Shown here piece after piece: positions 19,578 to 28,565 of a stretch of DNA of 64,000 bases. A program made the translations under genes and the position numbers. Each line of letters starts with the position of its first letter. Within the stretch, counting starts at the first letter, position 1. The DNA is taken from NCBI GenBank assembly GCA_026399205.1, contig JAPLRL010000045.1, forward strand, positions 1-64,000. The letters run 5' to 3'. Below the pieces are notes generated by a model, which was not told the origin of the DNA, did not search any database, and was given only the letters and a program-made list of their open reading frames with translations. This DNA comes from Gammaproteobacteria bacterium (lineage in GTDB: Bacteria > Pseudomonadota > Gammaproteobacteria > Legionellales > Legionellaceae).

Positions 19578-21020
19578 AACCTTACTCACCACTTGCTCCA
19601 AACGAGTGACCATTCGTTGAATATCCGCAAAACTCGTATACCCATAATGCGCTGTCACACGAATATTATTCGGAGGCCTCGTATCGACTTCAAACCGACC
19701 TAAGTCACTCACTTGCTTTAATGCATCTTCAACAGCATGAGCCTGCTTAAGTCCGATAACACGAAACACAAGCATTGCGCCTCGTTGTGCGGGATCTTCT
19801 GGTGTAATCAGTTGCAGGGTCTCGCCTAACCGTGCTTTTAAAAGGGTGAGCATATAACGCGTTAAGCATTCTGATTTAGCGGTGAGTTTATCCCAACCGA
19901 TTGCGTCCATGTGCTTAACAAAGGTTTGTATAGGGGCAAGTGCAACGGGCGCTGCATTACTGGAGCGAAACGCTTTAGCGCCATTGGTCGCCATTATCGC
20001 CGGATTAAAGCCATTGATTTGACCAAACACTTGGCTCGAATCAGCTGCTTTCCATCCTTGAATCGGGGGATATTTTTTTAAATCCGTCTGTTTGTTAACA
20101 TAGAGACCAAACGCACTTCCTGCTGAGCCACTGCAGTGTTTATAACCACAGCCAACCGCATAAGTAACCACCTCCAATGCATCGAGGTGGATCGTTCGAT
20201 TCCCTACTGTATGGGCTAAATCAAGACCCACGATGATATGATTCGCCTTAATCACATCCTTTAACTCACTCAAAATAAAAGGAATATCCAAGCGTTGTCC
20301 GGTACTAAACACAAGATCAGATAAATGCAACACTTGAATCTCATGCGCATGCTCTTTGACACTCTCAACGATAGATTGAGAATCATATAAGCCTTGTTCG
20401 TTGGCTACCAGTTTAAGCGTGAGGGCTTCTTCTGTAGGCAGCGCATGGTCTTCAAACACTTCAAAACGCTGCGCATTCAAGATTGCCCGTCTCAAGACAG
20501 AGTAAACAACAGCTTGGTCCGAAAAAAACTCGGTCGATAAATGACACATTTTTGTTTTACCGTTCCGCCAGTCTTTTAATGTCGGCCTATAAAACGTATC
20601 CAGTAAATTGCCTAAGTTGGCAGACAATCCCGATTGAGTGAAGACAAACTCAGATGTATCTACAAACCCTAACATGCCTTGCATAGCTTTAACGGATTCC
20701 GGATCTACATCACAGTCAAACCAGTTCCCACCGATCTCTGCTGTTTCTGGAAAATGCGCTGCATGTAATTGTTCACGTTGTAATTGATGAATGGCATCAA
20801 TGGCTTGTATAGCTGGTTTAAACACCGGCCCAAGTGAGTGACCCGCAAAGGGAATCAGCTCACCCAAATCAAACGAATCTCTAAGATGGTGGAGCGGATC
20901 ATTTGCATCAAGGTGCTCGGCAAATGCCAACGAAAATACCCCTGGGTCTATTTGAAGTAACGCTTCAAATCCATCTGGATCGGAGATGAGTAAGCGTTTG
21001 ATTTCGTCGATAGTTGGCAT
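19551..21020 (-). CDS. kynU: Kynureninase (PLP-dependent)
   Basis: 489 residues. Kynureninase hydrolyses L-kynurenine to anthranilate and alanine. Family features are PFAGHSLGP near residue 57 (matching the CGHSLGL motif), FTQSGLSANL, GLDLAHTVGN with the PLP-contacting Asp267, and GCGYKHCSGSAGSAF with Lys294 as the Schiff-base lysine. The C-terminal PPNNIRVTAHYGYTSFADI fits the small domain. It is somewhat longer than typical enzymes (about 410-465). No other kynurenine-pathway gene is in the window, so it may degrade host kynurenine or tryptophan products. It could be a diverged relative with another substrate. Confidence 0.85.
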   Translation of the reverse strand: MPTIDEIKRLLISDPDGFEALLQIDPGVFSLAFAEHLDANDPLHHLRDSFDLGELIPFAGHSLGPVFKPAIQAIDAIHQLQREQLHAAHFPETAEIGGNWFDCDVDPESVKAMQGMLGFVDTSEFVFTQSGLSANLGNLLDTFYRPTLKDWRNGKTKMCHLSTEFFSDQAVVYSVLRRAILNAQRFEVFEDHALPTEEALTLKLVANEQGLYDSQSIVESVKEHAHEIQVLHLSDLVFSTGQRLDIPFILSELKDVIKANHIIVGLDLAHTVGNRTIHLDALEVVTYAVGCGYKHCSGSAGSAFGLYVNKQTDLKKYPPIQGWKAADSSQVFGQINGFNPAIMATNGAKAFRSSNAAPVALAPIQTFVKHMDAIGWDKLTAKSECLTRYMLTLLKARLGETLQLITPEDPAQRGAMLVFRVIGLKQAHAVEDALKQVSDLGRFEVDTRPPNNIRVTAHYGYTSFADIQRMVTRLEQVVSKVLAAETLGV

Positions 21021-21127
21021 GGAATATCCTCGTGGGATGGCGAAAAGCTGTCACAATTTTAGAATAACTGCTATATAACTGCAATGTTTTGAGCTCGACT
21101 TTATTTGTATATTTATGCGCCCTTTTG

Positions 21128-21155
21128 TTGAAAAAACAATCTTTATGGTTATACT
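21128..21155 (+). promoter_or_regulatory. Promoter of the small His-rich protein gene
   Basis: TTGAAA at 21128-21133 and TATACT at 21150-21155, spaced by 16 bp. The coding start is 40 bp downstream of the -10. Confidence 0.6.
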
Positions 21156-21194
21156 TAATAGTAACACTGGCTTTATATTAAGATGGAGAACATC

Positions 21195-21440
21195 ATGTCA
21201 GAACGTAAACAACACACTGCTGCTAGCATGCGTGAAAAAATGGCTATTCACTATGGAGAAGAGTTCCATCACAAGCACAATAAGAACCACTTAATTTACC
21301 CACCGCATCATCGGCCCAAACTTGCTAATGCCCTAGCGTCAACAGAGCTTATGGAGACGGAAATTTGGCAAACCGATTTTAATCGTAAGGAGCGATTAAG
21401 AAAAATGCAACGGCGTTTAGCTAAGCCGCATTTTCATTAA
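21195..21440 (+). CDS. Small basic His-rich protein of unknown function
   Basis: 81 residues from the ATG at 21195, with GGAG six bases upstream inside an earlier in-frame ATG (21183) that is not preferred. It has no signal peptide and no membrane segment. It is rich in His, Lys, Arg and Met, with HHKHNKNH at about 24-31 and HPHF-like KPHFH at the end. It has its own promoter. A family-C-like palindrome (21457-21478) directly follows and separates it from a convergent gene. I do not recognise the family. Composition would suit nucleic acid or metal binding, but that is guesswork. Confidence 0.65.
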   Translation: MSERKQHTAASMREKMAIHYGEEFHHKHNKNHLIYPPHHRPKLANALASTELMETEIWQTDFNRKERLRKMQRRLAKPHFH

Positions 21441-21456
21441 GAATGGACGATTGACG

Positions 21457-21478
21457 TTGTTGGGCCTTGTCCCAACAA
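21457..21478. repeat. Family-C-like palindrome between convergent genes
   Basis: TTGTTGGG (21457-21464) and CCCAACAA (21471-21478) with the centre CCTTGT. Related to the GTTGGGCC-TT-GGCCCAAC palindromes but with one arm altered. It lies exactly between two convergent stop codons and could act as a bidirectional terminator, though there is no T-run. Confidence 0.6.
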
Positions 21479-23131
21479 TCAATGCAAATCACTCTTTAAA
21501 TTTAAATGCGATCGCCTTTCGTGCATCGTCTCTAAGCTGTGCATCGTCGTCAACTCACAAATATCTCGCATGATAGGGATGTCTTGTAATGGCTCGCCCT
21601 CAAAGATCGTATAGGCCACAAAAAAAGCGTCCTGCCAAAATCGCTCATGTTTGCGTGTTCGCGCCTTTGCCCACAAAGCGATCCATAAAAAGTGAAACCC
21701 CCACTTTTCGCGTCGATTCTCTAAAATAGACGACATGACCAACTCATTGGCGCGCTCTAACGAACACTCTTTTATCCCATCAACAAAATTACAACATTGA
21801 TTCACACAAGCATCAATCTGTGCATCTTCTTCAAACCAAGATTGTGCACATGATTTATCAGTCATCCACCGATGGGTGCGCTTCAATCCTGCTGCCACCA
21901 CTTCTGGCGTAAAGGGTGAAATGGGGACGCCCAGTTCTTGTATCATCCCGGATGGATCAATGAGTTCCGGATAAAATCCTTCGCCTAACAGCATTTGAAC
22001 CTCTAGAAAATACAAAGGCGGCGTATCTTGCTTATCGCGCAACAACGCCAAAAAATGATTGGTCATGAGCTTCACATAGTTGAGATCAACCGTGCGCAAG
22101 GTCACCCGATCATCGAACACATCCCTATAATATTTATTTACGGCAACCGTCGACGTCATGGTGAGCACCCACACATCTTTAATGCCAACATCTTGTTTAT
22201 ATAACAGACCACATACTTTATGATGCTTTTTTTGTCGAATGTGCATCATGATGCCTTGCGAACCCGCACCATCGACTTCGGTTGCGTAAAACTCAACGGC
22301 CTTAGGCTCGCTGGGTGGTAAGAAAGTAGCGCCCAAACGACGTTGTAGTTTTATCCAGCGCTTAAAATACACATCAAACGACTCTGGATACCAGTTTTGA
22401 ATCATTTTCAATCGCGTCAAACTCAGATCGCTCAACTGTAATTTAGACATCAAGTGATCTAATGTGGCAAAGACCACTTGCCTTACCTCGACATTAGGAT
22501 GCAATAAAAATAACACACCAATGTCTTGCCCCTCTTCAACACTATATAAATCGAGTAAGAGATCCATATAAAATTCTGGGGGCATCGCATGGCCCTGAGA
22601 AAAAAGATGTTCTGCGATATCAAAGTCAGATAAATCAGATAAATCCACTAAAATATCGCGAATAGACTGCAAATCATCTGGGTCATCATCCCAAGTCCGC
22701 GCTTCTTCACGCCCCGCCAATCCCATAAACGCTTCTTGTAAGGTCGCAGCTAGCTCCACACGTGTTTCATAAAATGCATTTAAAATGGGTAGCCAAAACC
22801 CAAACGTATGCGAGGAAGCACTCATGACTTTAGCCAAATAATCCATGAGTTCGATTAATAATTTCTGTGCATATTTATTTTGGTGTTCTTTTGCTGATTG
22901 GAGTTGTGCAACACAAATATCAAAGGCCAGCACACAAGCCGACTGATAAAAATGCGTTGATTCTTCTACGTTGTCGGGCAGTTTTTCAATGAGATCAACG
23001 AGTTCAGTTAATAAGGCGGGTTGTCTTAAAAAAGAAACATAACCCTCTACACTGGGGTTCTGCTCCTCTTCTAGCTTTTGAGCCAAACTCAAAATCCAGT
23101 CTGCTAAGTTCCCAGAGACGTCATCAACCAT
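21479..23131 (-). CDS. Large helical protein of unknown function
   Basis: A 550-residue, acidic, mostly alpha-helical protein. It has no signal peptide or membrane helix. Short repeated leucine-rich helical pairs across residues 20-260 suggest a HEAT/ARM-like solenoid (for example HPNVEVRQVVFATLDHLM). The second half is more mixed, with two close cysteine pairs near residue 450 (CVNQCCNF). I do not recognise a family. It overlaps yciA by eight bases, and yciA overlaps tex by eight, so the three are translated from one transcript in the order tex-yciA-this gene. That suggests a housekeeping role in this lineage rather than an acquired one. Confidence 0.7.
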   Translation of the reverse strand: MVDDVSGNLADWILSLAQKLEEEQNPSVEGYVSFLRQPALLTELVDLIEKLPDNVEESTHFYQSACVLAFDICVAQLQSAKEHQNKYAQKLLIELMDYLAKVMSASSHTFGFWLPILNAFYETRVELAATLQEAFMGLAGREEARTWDDDPDDLQSIRDILVDLSDLSDFDIAEHLFSQGHAMPPEFYMDLLLDLYSVEEGQDIGVLFLLHPNVEVRQVVFATLDHLMSKLQLSDLSLTRLKMIQNWYPESFDVYFKRWIKLQRRLGATFLPPSEPKAVEFYATEVDGAGSQGIMMHIRQKKHHKVCGLLYKQDVGIKDVWVLTMTSTVAVNKYYRDVFDDRVTLRTVDLNYVKLMTNHFLALLRDKQDTPPLYFLEVQMLLGEGFYPELIDPSGMIQELGVPISPFTPEVVAAGLKRTHRWMTDKSCAQSWFEEDAQIDACVNQCCNFVDGIKECSLERANELVMSSILENRREKWGFHFLWIALWAKARTRKHERFWQDAFFVAYTIFEGEPLQDIPIMRDICELTTMHSLETMHERRSHLNLKSDLH

Positions 23132-23513
23132 GTTTTAAACCAATTTTTCTTGGCTTGCCTGCATCATCTACCGCCACAAACACAAACGTACCATGCGTCA
23201 CGCGATATTTCTCTAGATACCCTGGTTGTTCAACCCAAACCTCAACAGCCAGCGTCAACGAAGTCACCCCTTGTTTTTCTAATTTAACATGACAAATCAC
23301 AATATCTCCAACATGAACTGGCCTTAAAAAAGACATAGAATGAATCGCCACGGTCACCACGCGACCTGCAGTCAATTTTTTAGCCATGACACCCGCGGCC
23401 AAATCCATCTGAGAAACCAACCAGCCACCAAACACATCACCATTGGGATTGGTGTCTCTTGGCATCGCTAATGTTTGAATCATCACCTCACCTTGAGGGA
23501 GGGACTCAGTCAT
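23124..23513 (-). CDS. yciA: Acyl-CoA thioesterase, YciA type
   Basis: A 129-residue hot-dog-fold enzyme that hydrolyses acyl-CoA. The signature RDTNPNGDVFGGWLVSQMDLAAG near residue 19 contains the catalytic Asp, followed by FLRPVHVGDIV. C-terminal VFVAVDDAGKPRKI is typical. Length agrees with YciA of other gammaproteobacteria. It overlaps tex upstream and the unknown gene downstream by eight bases each. Confidence 0.92.
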   Translation of the reverse strand: MTESLPQGEVMIQTLAMPRDTNPNGDVFGGWLVSQMDLAAGVMAKKLTAGRVVTVAIHSMSFLRPVHVGDIVICHVKLEKQGVTSLTLAVEVWVEQPGYLEKYRVTHGTFVFVAVDDAGKPRKIGLKHG

Positions 23514-25833
23514 GCTTCACTTCCTTCCATTTCATCAAGGCATCTGCCATTGAGGTATTCAAAAGCACCGCACTTTTTTGTGGTTTGGGTGCGGATTTCT
23601 TCTCATTTTTTCTGTCTGTGGGTGCGGTACGTCTTGCAGATTTTTTCTCCGCCGGTTTCACCTTGGGTGCTTCACCTGGCTGAGAGGCAGCCAAGTCTTT
23701 CATGCTCAACCCAATGCGACGTCGCTCGCTATCCACTTCAATGACTCTCACGGTCACCACATCACCTGGCTTTAAAATGAGATGAGGATCAGAGACAAAC
23801 TTATTAGCCAGTGCTGAAATATGGACCAAGCCATCTTGGTGAACACCTACATCAACAAATGCACCAAAATTTGTCACATTACTCACCACACCCTCTAATA
23901 CCATGCCCACCTGGAGATCACTGATTTGCTCGATACCCGGTTGAAATTGTACCAGCTTAAATGAGGGGCGCGGATCGTGACCTGGTTTTTCAAGCTCTAA
24001 CATCACGTCTTTCAACGTAGGCAGCCCATGCGTCTCATCAACGTAGCGAGACAACTCAACGGTTTTTAACAATGCAGCATTCCCCATCACTTGCTCCACT
24101 GTCCAGTGGTGATCTTGAAGTATTTTATTCACCACACCATACGCTTCAGGGTGCACGCATGACGCATCAAGTGGATTATCACCCTGCTTGATTCGCAAAA
24201 ACCCAGCTGCTTGTTCAAAGGCCTTCGGACCCAATTTCGGCACTAATTTAAGTGCTTCTCGATTAGAAAATTTGCCCTGCGTATCTCTATAAATCACAAT
24301 TTGTTTCGCGCTCGCTTCATTTAACCCTGCGACCTTAGATAACAATGGCACGGAAGCCGTATTCAAATCAACCCCCACCGCATTCACACAGTCTTGCACC
24401 ACGCCATCTAAGCTGCGTGATAACCTGGCCTGATTGACATCGTGTTGATATTGTCCGACGCCAATCGCTTTGGGATCAATTTTCACAAGCTCAGCCAGCG
24501 GATCTTGTAAGCGCCTAGCAATAGACACAGCCCCTCGAATGGTCACATCCAAATCAGGGAACTCTTCTGATGCAATGGGTGAGGCAGAATAAACCGATGC
24601 CCCCGCTTCACTCACCACCACCCGCGATAAAGTTAAATCAGGATAGCGTTTAGACACAGCTGCAACCAACTGCTCGGTTTCACGTGAAGCAGTCCCGTTA
24701 CCAATGCTGACTAAGGTCACTTGATGACGCATGACTAATTTGGCAAGCTCAGTAAGTGCAGCCTCTTTTGCATTATCCGGCCCAAAAGGATACACCACTG
24801 AATAATCTAACACTTTTCCCGTTTGGTCGATCACCACCACTTTAACACCGGAGCGAATCCCTGGATCTAATCCCATGATGACCTTTTCGCCCGCAGGAGA
24901 AGCCATTAATAACGCACGTAAATTTCGAGTAAAAACTTGAATACCCTCTTCTTCAGCCAGCTCTTTGAGTCTAGAAAAGGCTTCTAACTCTAATTTGGCT
25001 CTGAGTCTTGTTTTCCAGGCCAGCATCACGGTTTCTTCAAGCCATGCGTCTGCGGATCTTTGCTGATTGTCTACCCCAAAATGTGTCATGATTTGCCTTG
25101 GCATCATGCTTTCATCTTCTAATTTGATAGCTAAACTCAACACCTCTTCACGCCGCCCACGGAATAAAGCCAAGGCCCGATGAGAAGGAATGCTGCGCAA
25201 ACGTTCTTGATAGTTAAAATAATCTTGGTATTTTTTAGAAACAGCCTTTTTTTCATCACGTACCCGCGACGAAATCATGGCATGATCCCAAACGATATGT
25301 CGCAATGCCTGCAACAAATCAGGTTCTTCAGAAAATTGCTCCATGAGAATCTGCTGCGCACCTTCTAGTGCGTCTTTCTCAGATCCCACTTGCTTTTCTT
25401 CTGACACATAGGCCTTGGCTTCAGACAATGGATCACGATCTGGATGCTGTAACAACACCTCAGCCAAAGGCAATAACCCTGCTTCTTTTGCAAGCTGAGC
25501 CTTGGTTCGACGCCGTGGGCGATAAGGGAGATATAAATCTTCTAGACGCGCTTTCGTTTCAGCCGTTTGCAAGGATAGGGCTAAAGCGTCGTTAAGCTGC
25601 CCTTGCGTACGCAGTGCGTCTAGAATCGTTTGTCGTCTTGATTCTAGGTCGCGTAGCTGATACAGCTTTTCTTCAAGCGCCCTAAGCTCGATATCTGTCA
25701 AGCCTTGCGTGGCTTCTTTTCTATATCTTGCAATAAAAGGAACGGTGTTCTGCTCATCCAACAATCGAATGGCTGCTTCCACCTGCGACACCTTTACTTT
25801 CAGTAAAGCCGCTATTTTTTGCACGATCTCCAT
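23506..25833 (-). CDS. tex: Tex transcription accessory protein
   Basis: 775 residues, a cytoplasmic RNA-binding factor linked to transcription. Domains in order: N-terminal helical Tex region (1-190), central region, YqgF/RuvX-like domain (about 325-460, starting KVIMGLDPGIRSGVKVVVID), helix-hairpin-helix repeats (about 490-560, DLNTASVPLLSKVAGLNE), and an S1 RNA-binding domain (about 645-715, GMVLEGVVSNVTNFGAFVDVGVHQDGLVHIS). A Lys/Ala/Pro-rich tail follows. The start was set at the ATG at 25833 (MEIVQKIAALL), with GGAG ten bases upstream; an upstream extension is not family-like. First of three overlapping genes. Confidence 0.95.
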   Translation of the reverse strand: MEIVQKIAALLKVKVSQVEAAIRLLDEQNTVPFIARYRKEATQGLTDIELRALEEKLYQLRDLESRRQTILDALRTQGQLNDALALSLQTAETKARLEDLYLPYRPRRRTKAQLAKEAGLLPLAEVLLQHPDRDPLSEAKAYVSEEKQVGSEKDALEGAQQILMEQFSEEPDLLQALRHIVWDHAMISSRVRDEKKAVSKKYQDYFNYQERLRSIPSHRALALFRGRREEVLSLAIKLEDESMMPRQIMTHFGVDNQQRSADAWLEETVMLAWKTRLRAKLELEAFSRLKELAEEEGIQVFTRNLRALLMASPAGEKVIMGLDPGIRSGVKVVVIDQTGKVLDYSVVYPFGPDNAKEAALTELAKLVMRHQVTLVSIGNGTASRETEQLVAAVSKRYPDLTLSRVVVSEAGASVYSASPIASEEFPDLDVTIRGAVSIARRLQDPLAELVKIDPKAIGVGQYQHDVNQARLSRSLDGVVQDCVNAVGVDLNTASVPLLSKVAGLNEASAKQIVIYRDTQGKFSNREALKLVPKLGPKAFEQAAGFLRIKQGDNPLDASCVHPEAYGVVNKILQDHHWTVEQVMGNAALLKTVELSRYVDETHGLPTLKDVMLELEKPGHDPRPSFKLVQFQPGIEQISDLQVGMVLEGVVSNVTNFGAFVDVGVHQDGLVHISALANKFVSDPHLILKPGDVVTVRVIEVDSERRRIGLSMKDLAASQPGEAPKVKPAEKKSARRTAPTDRKNEKKSAPKPQKSAVLLNTSMADALMKWKEVKHD

Positions 25834-25928
25834 CGCGACACCACTCCATGAACTCAAAAAGGGCCCAATTATATACCCATCCAGGCAATAGGTCATCCAT
25901 TAATCAAATTCAATCGTCACGGAGGCTG

Positions 25929-25952
25929 TTTTGTACTTTTAATTTTACAAAA
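25929..25952 (+). promoter_or_regulatory. Inverted repeat upstream of the AAA_14 ATPase (possible operator)
   Basis: TTTTGTA at 25929-25935 and TACAAAA at 25946-25952. The right arm overlaps a -35-like TTTACA (25944-25949), which is 17 bp from TAATAT (25967-25972). If that promoter is used, a protein bound here would block it. Weak evidence. Confidence 0.35.
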
Positions 25953-25997
25953 AAAGGCTATAGTTGTAATATGTGATTTACGATTATGAGGTATTTT

Positions 25998-27221
25998 ATG
26001 GATATTCAGCACTTTTTTGAAGAACAACGCCATTTAATGGCACGATTAAGTGAGAAGCGACGCTATTTATACGAGCACATCCACTGGAATGAGCGTTGTT
26101 TAGGCATCTTAGGCTCTCGCGGCACGGGTAAAACCACGCTCATGTTACAGCATATTAAAGAATGCTATACACTGGAAACTGAAAAGGCCCTTTATATTTC
26201 TGTGGATAGCCCATTTTTTCAAGCACATGATCTATTTCAATTTGCTAAAACGTTTCATCAGTTGGGTGGTGAGTTGTTGTGTATTGATGAGGTTCATAAA
26301 TATCCCGAGTGGTCTATCCATATTAAAAGCATTTACGATAGTTTACCCGATTTAAAAGTCATTTTTTCAGGCTCGAGTTTATTACAAGTCTCCCAGCAAA
26401 AATCTGATCTCTCTCGCAGAGCGATTATCTTTTACTTACATGGTTTATCGTTTAGAGAATACTTAAACTTCAGTCTCCAAGCCGCTTATCCGGTTTGGTC
26501 ATTGGAGACCATTTTAAGCGAGCACCCCCGTCTTGCAACACAACTATCACTCGACATAAAAATATTACACCATTTTAAAAACTATCTGAAAACAGGGTAT
26601 TATCCTTTTTTCTTAGAAGGAAAAGACTTATACCTATTTAAAGTAGCAGAAGTCATTAAACATATTTTAGAGGTCGATCTACCCATCGTAAATCGTATCG
26701 AACCCAGACAAATTTCAAAAATTAAAAAACTTCTTTATTTATTAGCAACAACGGTCCCTTTTGTTCCCAATATTAGCAAGTTGTCTGAAGCCACCAATAT
26801 TTCCAGACCGCAACTGTATGAGTATTTAGAAAAGTTACAAGATGCTCGATTACTCAATTTAGTCCGTGAACCAGGACGTGGCTACGATATACTCACTAAA
26901 CCCGAAAAGATTTTTTTAGAAAACAGCAATCTGATGTTTAGTATCACTAATGAGGTTAATTTAGGCTCATTACGCGAATTGTTTTTTGTAAACCAATTGC
27001 GGAACTCAAGCACTTTACACCCATCCATTATACATGATGCAGTGGAAACTTCCGCCCAAGGTGATTTTATGATGAATGGGAAATATCTATTTGAAATTGG
27101 TGGAAAGAAGAAAAATTTTCAACAACTAAAAAATATAGAAAACAGTTTTGTCGTTGCAGATGATATTGAAGTTGGCTTTAAAAATAAAATACCTTTATGG
27201 CTTTTTGGGTTTTTATATTGA
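25998..27221 (+). CDS. AAA_14/DUF4143 ATPase (COG1373 type)
   Basis: 407 residues from the ATG at 25998, with GAGG six bases upstream. The N-terminal AAA domain has Walker A LGSRGTGKTTLM at about 40-47, Walker B ELLCIDEVHKYPEW at about 93-103, and the sensor VIFSGSSLLQ. The LSFREYLNF motif and the C-terminal DUF4143 domain (about 200-400; winged helix at NISKLSEATNISRPQLYEYLEKL) complete the family pattern. The end resembles a degraded PD-(D/E)XK fold (GDFMMNGKYLFEIGGKKK). These ATPases are common isolated accessory genes; the function is unknown. It is the second such ATPase in the window after 9585-11021. Confidence 0.85.
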   Translation: MDIQHFFEEQRHLMARLSEKRRYLYEHIHWNERCLGILGSRGTGKTTLMLQHIKECYTLETEKALYISVDSPFFQAHDLFQFAKTFHQLGGELLCIDEVHKYPEWSIHIKSIYDSLPDLKVIFSGSSLLQVSQQKSDLSRRAIIFYLHGLSFREYLNFSLQAAYPVWSLETILSEHPRLATQLSLDIKILHHFKNYLKTGYYPFFLEGKDLYLFKVAEVIKHILEVDLPIVNRIEPRQISKIKKLLYLLATTVPFVPNISKLSEATNISRPQLYEYLEKLQDARLLNLVREPGRGYDILTKPEKIFLENSNLMFSITNEVNLGSLRELFFVNQLRNSSTLHPSIIHDAVETSAQGDFMMNGKYLFEIGGKKKNFQQLKNIENSFVVADDIEVGFKNKIPLWLFGFLY

Positions 27222-27252
27222 CGCATAGTGGATGAATTATAAAAAACAAGTC

Positions 27253-27312
27253 ACTGCTCGCGGTCTTGCACTACGCCGACGTCCTGCGGGACGTCGGTGG
27301 TGAACGAGCAGT
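27253..27312. repeat. Strong hairpin between convergent genes
   Basis: Outer arms ACTGCTCG (27253-27260) and CGAGCAGT (27305-27312). Inner arms CCGACGTCC (27276-27284) and GGACGTCGG (27289-27297). It lies between the ATPase stop and the convergent membrane-protein stop. It could be a bidirectional terminator or another palindromic repeat; no second copy is seen in the window. Confidence 0.6.
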
Positions 27313-27328
27313 TACGAAATCAATTCTA

Positions 27329-28333
27329 TTATTGCACTACCGTCCCAACCACCGCATGTACAGCCTCATCTTGAATGGGTTTAGTAAATAAAACTTCTGT
27401 AAAAAATTTCTCATATGGCATATGACGTAGCTCATCAACCCGACGCCGAAATTTATCAGAGTGTGTTGCTGGAGACTCAACGATGTATTTATTTTCCCCT
27501 GACCATTGGGCTTCAGTTACTGTCATTGACCGTTCGTGGACCGAGTAAGAAATCGTGCCATTCTTTTCCATTCCAAGATAATTTTGATCTCTATCTTTCA
27601 GTACAATGCTAGTTGACTGTTCGTTTTTTGCATAAACCAATGCGACCAGGTTGCTTATCATTACCCCAGCTTTGTCTACTAGATGGCAAACTAAATCCAA
27701 CACAATTTTGGGTAGATATAAAAACCCGCCGAGAAGGGTCCCGATACATCCACCAAGCAATCCGATATACATTATGACAACTTCTGATATGGGGGCCTCT
27801 TCCAGTTGAAAGACTCGCTCCATAAAGACGGCAATCAAATAGAATGGGATAGCAAGTACCATGCCGATGGTCCCTGCACCAATCCAAAAAGACGCTGTAG
27901 AATACGGCATACTTCCATCTTCGAGGGGCCGGATGTCGCCGCTCAAGATATCGAATGGCACGATGTCTTCGGCCTTTTGATACACAAATTGTGCGAATGA
28001 GGAGAGTTTTTCTTTCATTAACCGATAGCCATCTAAAAAAAACTCAACGATCTTATGAATAGCAAAAGTAGTAATCCCAAGTGGAATCGCAAGAACAGTC
28101 CCAATCACAAACCCCAGTCCCTCACCTATCCACCCAAGAACCCCAGAAAAAAACTGTCCTGTTTCTCCATCGGTAAAAGGCACTTTCATTGACTCATATT
28201 GATCACCAAACACCCCCCAAAACAACGAAATCAGCCGATCCAGAAACCAACCTACAATCCTAAATGGCGTACGCAATATCTTTGAAGTGAGAACCTGGGT
28301 GACAGTAAACGATTTCATGACGTAAGAAAACAT
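27329..28333 (-). CDS. Multi-pass membrane protein of unknown function
   Basis: 334 residues. Hydrophobic stretches are near residues 28-42, 62-90, 148-178 and 183-215, so about four to six membrane passes, in part as Gly-rich hairpins (GFVIGTVLAIPLGIT, YIGLLGGCIGTLLGGFLYLP). A soluble C-terminal 100 residues follows. No signal peptide and no known domain. A second ATG at 28318 (MKSFTV) is an alternative start; neither has a clear ribosome binding site. Paired hydrophobic hairpins with a soluble tail occur in Dot/Icm effectors that enter host membranes, so it is a weak effector candidate. It may equally be an ordinary inner-membrane protein. Confidence 0.6.
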   Translation of the reverse strand: MFSYVMKSFTVTQVLTSKILRTPFRIVGWFLDRLISLFWGVFGDQYESMKVPFTDGETGQFFSGVLGWIGEGLGFVIGTVLAIPLGITTFAIHKIVEFFLDGYRLMKEKLSSFAQFVYQKAEDIVPFDILSGDIRPLEDGSMPYSTASFWIGAGTIGMVLAIPFYLIAVFMERVFQLEEAPISEVVIMYIGLLGGCIGTLLGGFLYLPKIVLDLVCHLVDKAGVMISNLVALVYAKNEQSTSIVLKDRDQNYLGMEKNGTISYSVHERSMTVTEAQWSGENKYIVESPATHSDKFRRRVDELRHMPYEKFFTEVLFTKPIQDEAVHAVVGTVVQ

Positions 28334-28471
28334 GGCTATTCAATCTCAATAAAGCTTTTATTGTGCTTTAAATATACCAGGAGGATTATTTGAGACCAAT
28401 GTATTTTTTTTTGATCTTTTGGTCGTGTTGTTGCACCTGCCGTGCATCATTAATAAATGCTGCCGGATCAG

Positions 28472-28565
28472 CCCCCTACACCGAGAAAATCATAAACATA
28501 CTATTCAATCTTATAGCGATTGATAGGGGGTATCCGAGCATTAAAAACCTTTTGGACATTGACTA
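28472..28565. repeat. Repeat family F, copy 2
   Basis: Matches 12214-12305 with most differences in the first third. CCCCCTA at the left and TAGGGGG in the middle can pair. It reaches three bases into the stop codon of the 28563-28913 gene, the same relation copy 1 has to atpC. Confidence 0.7.
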
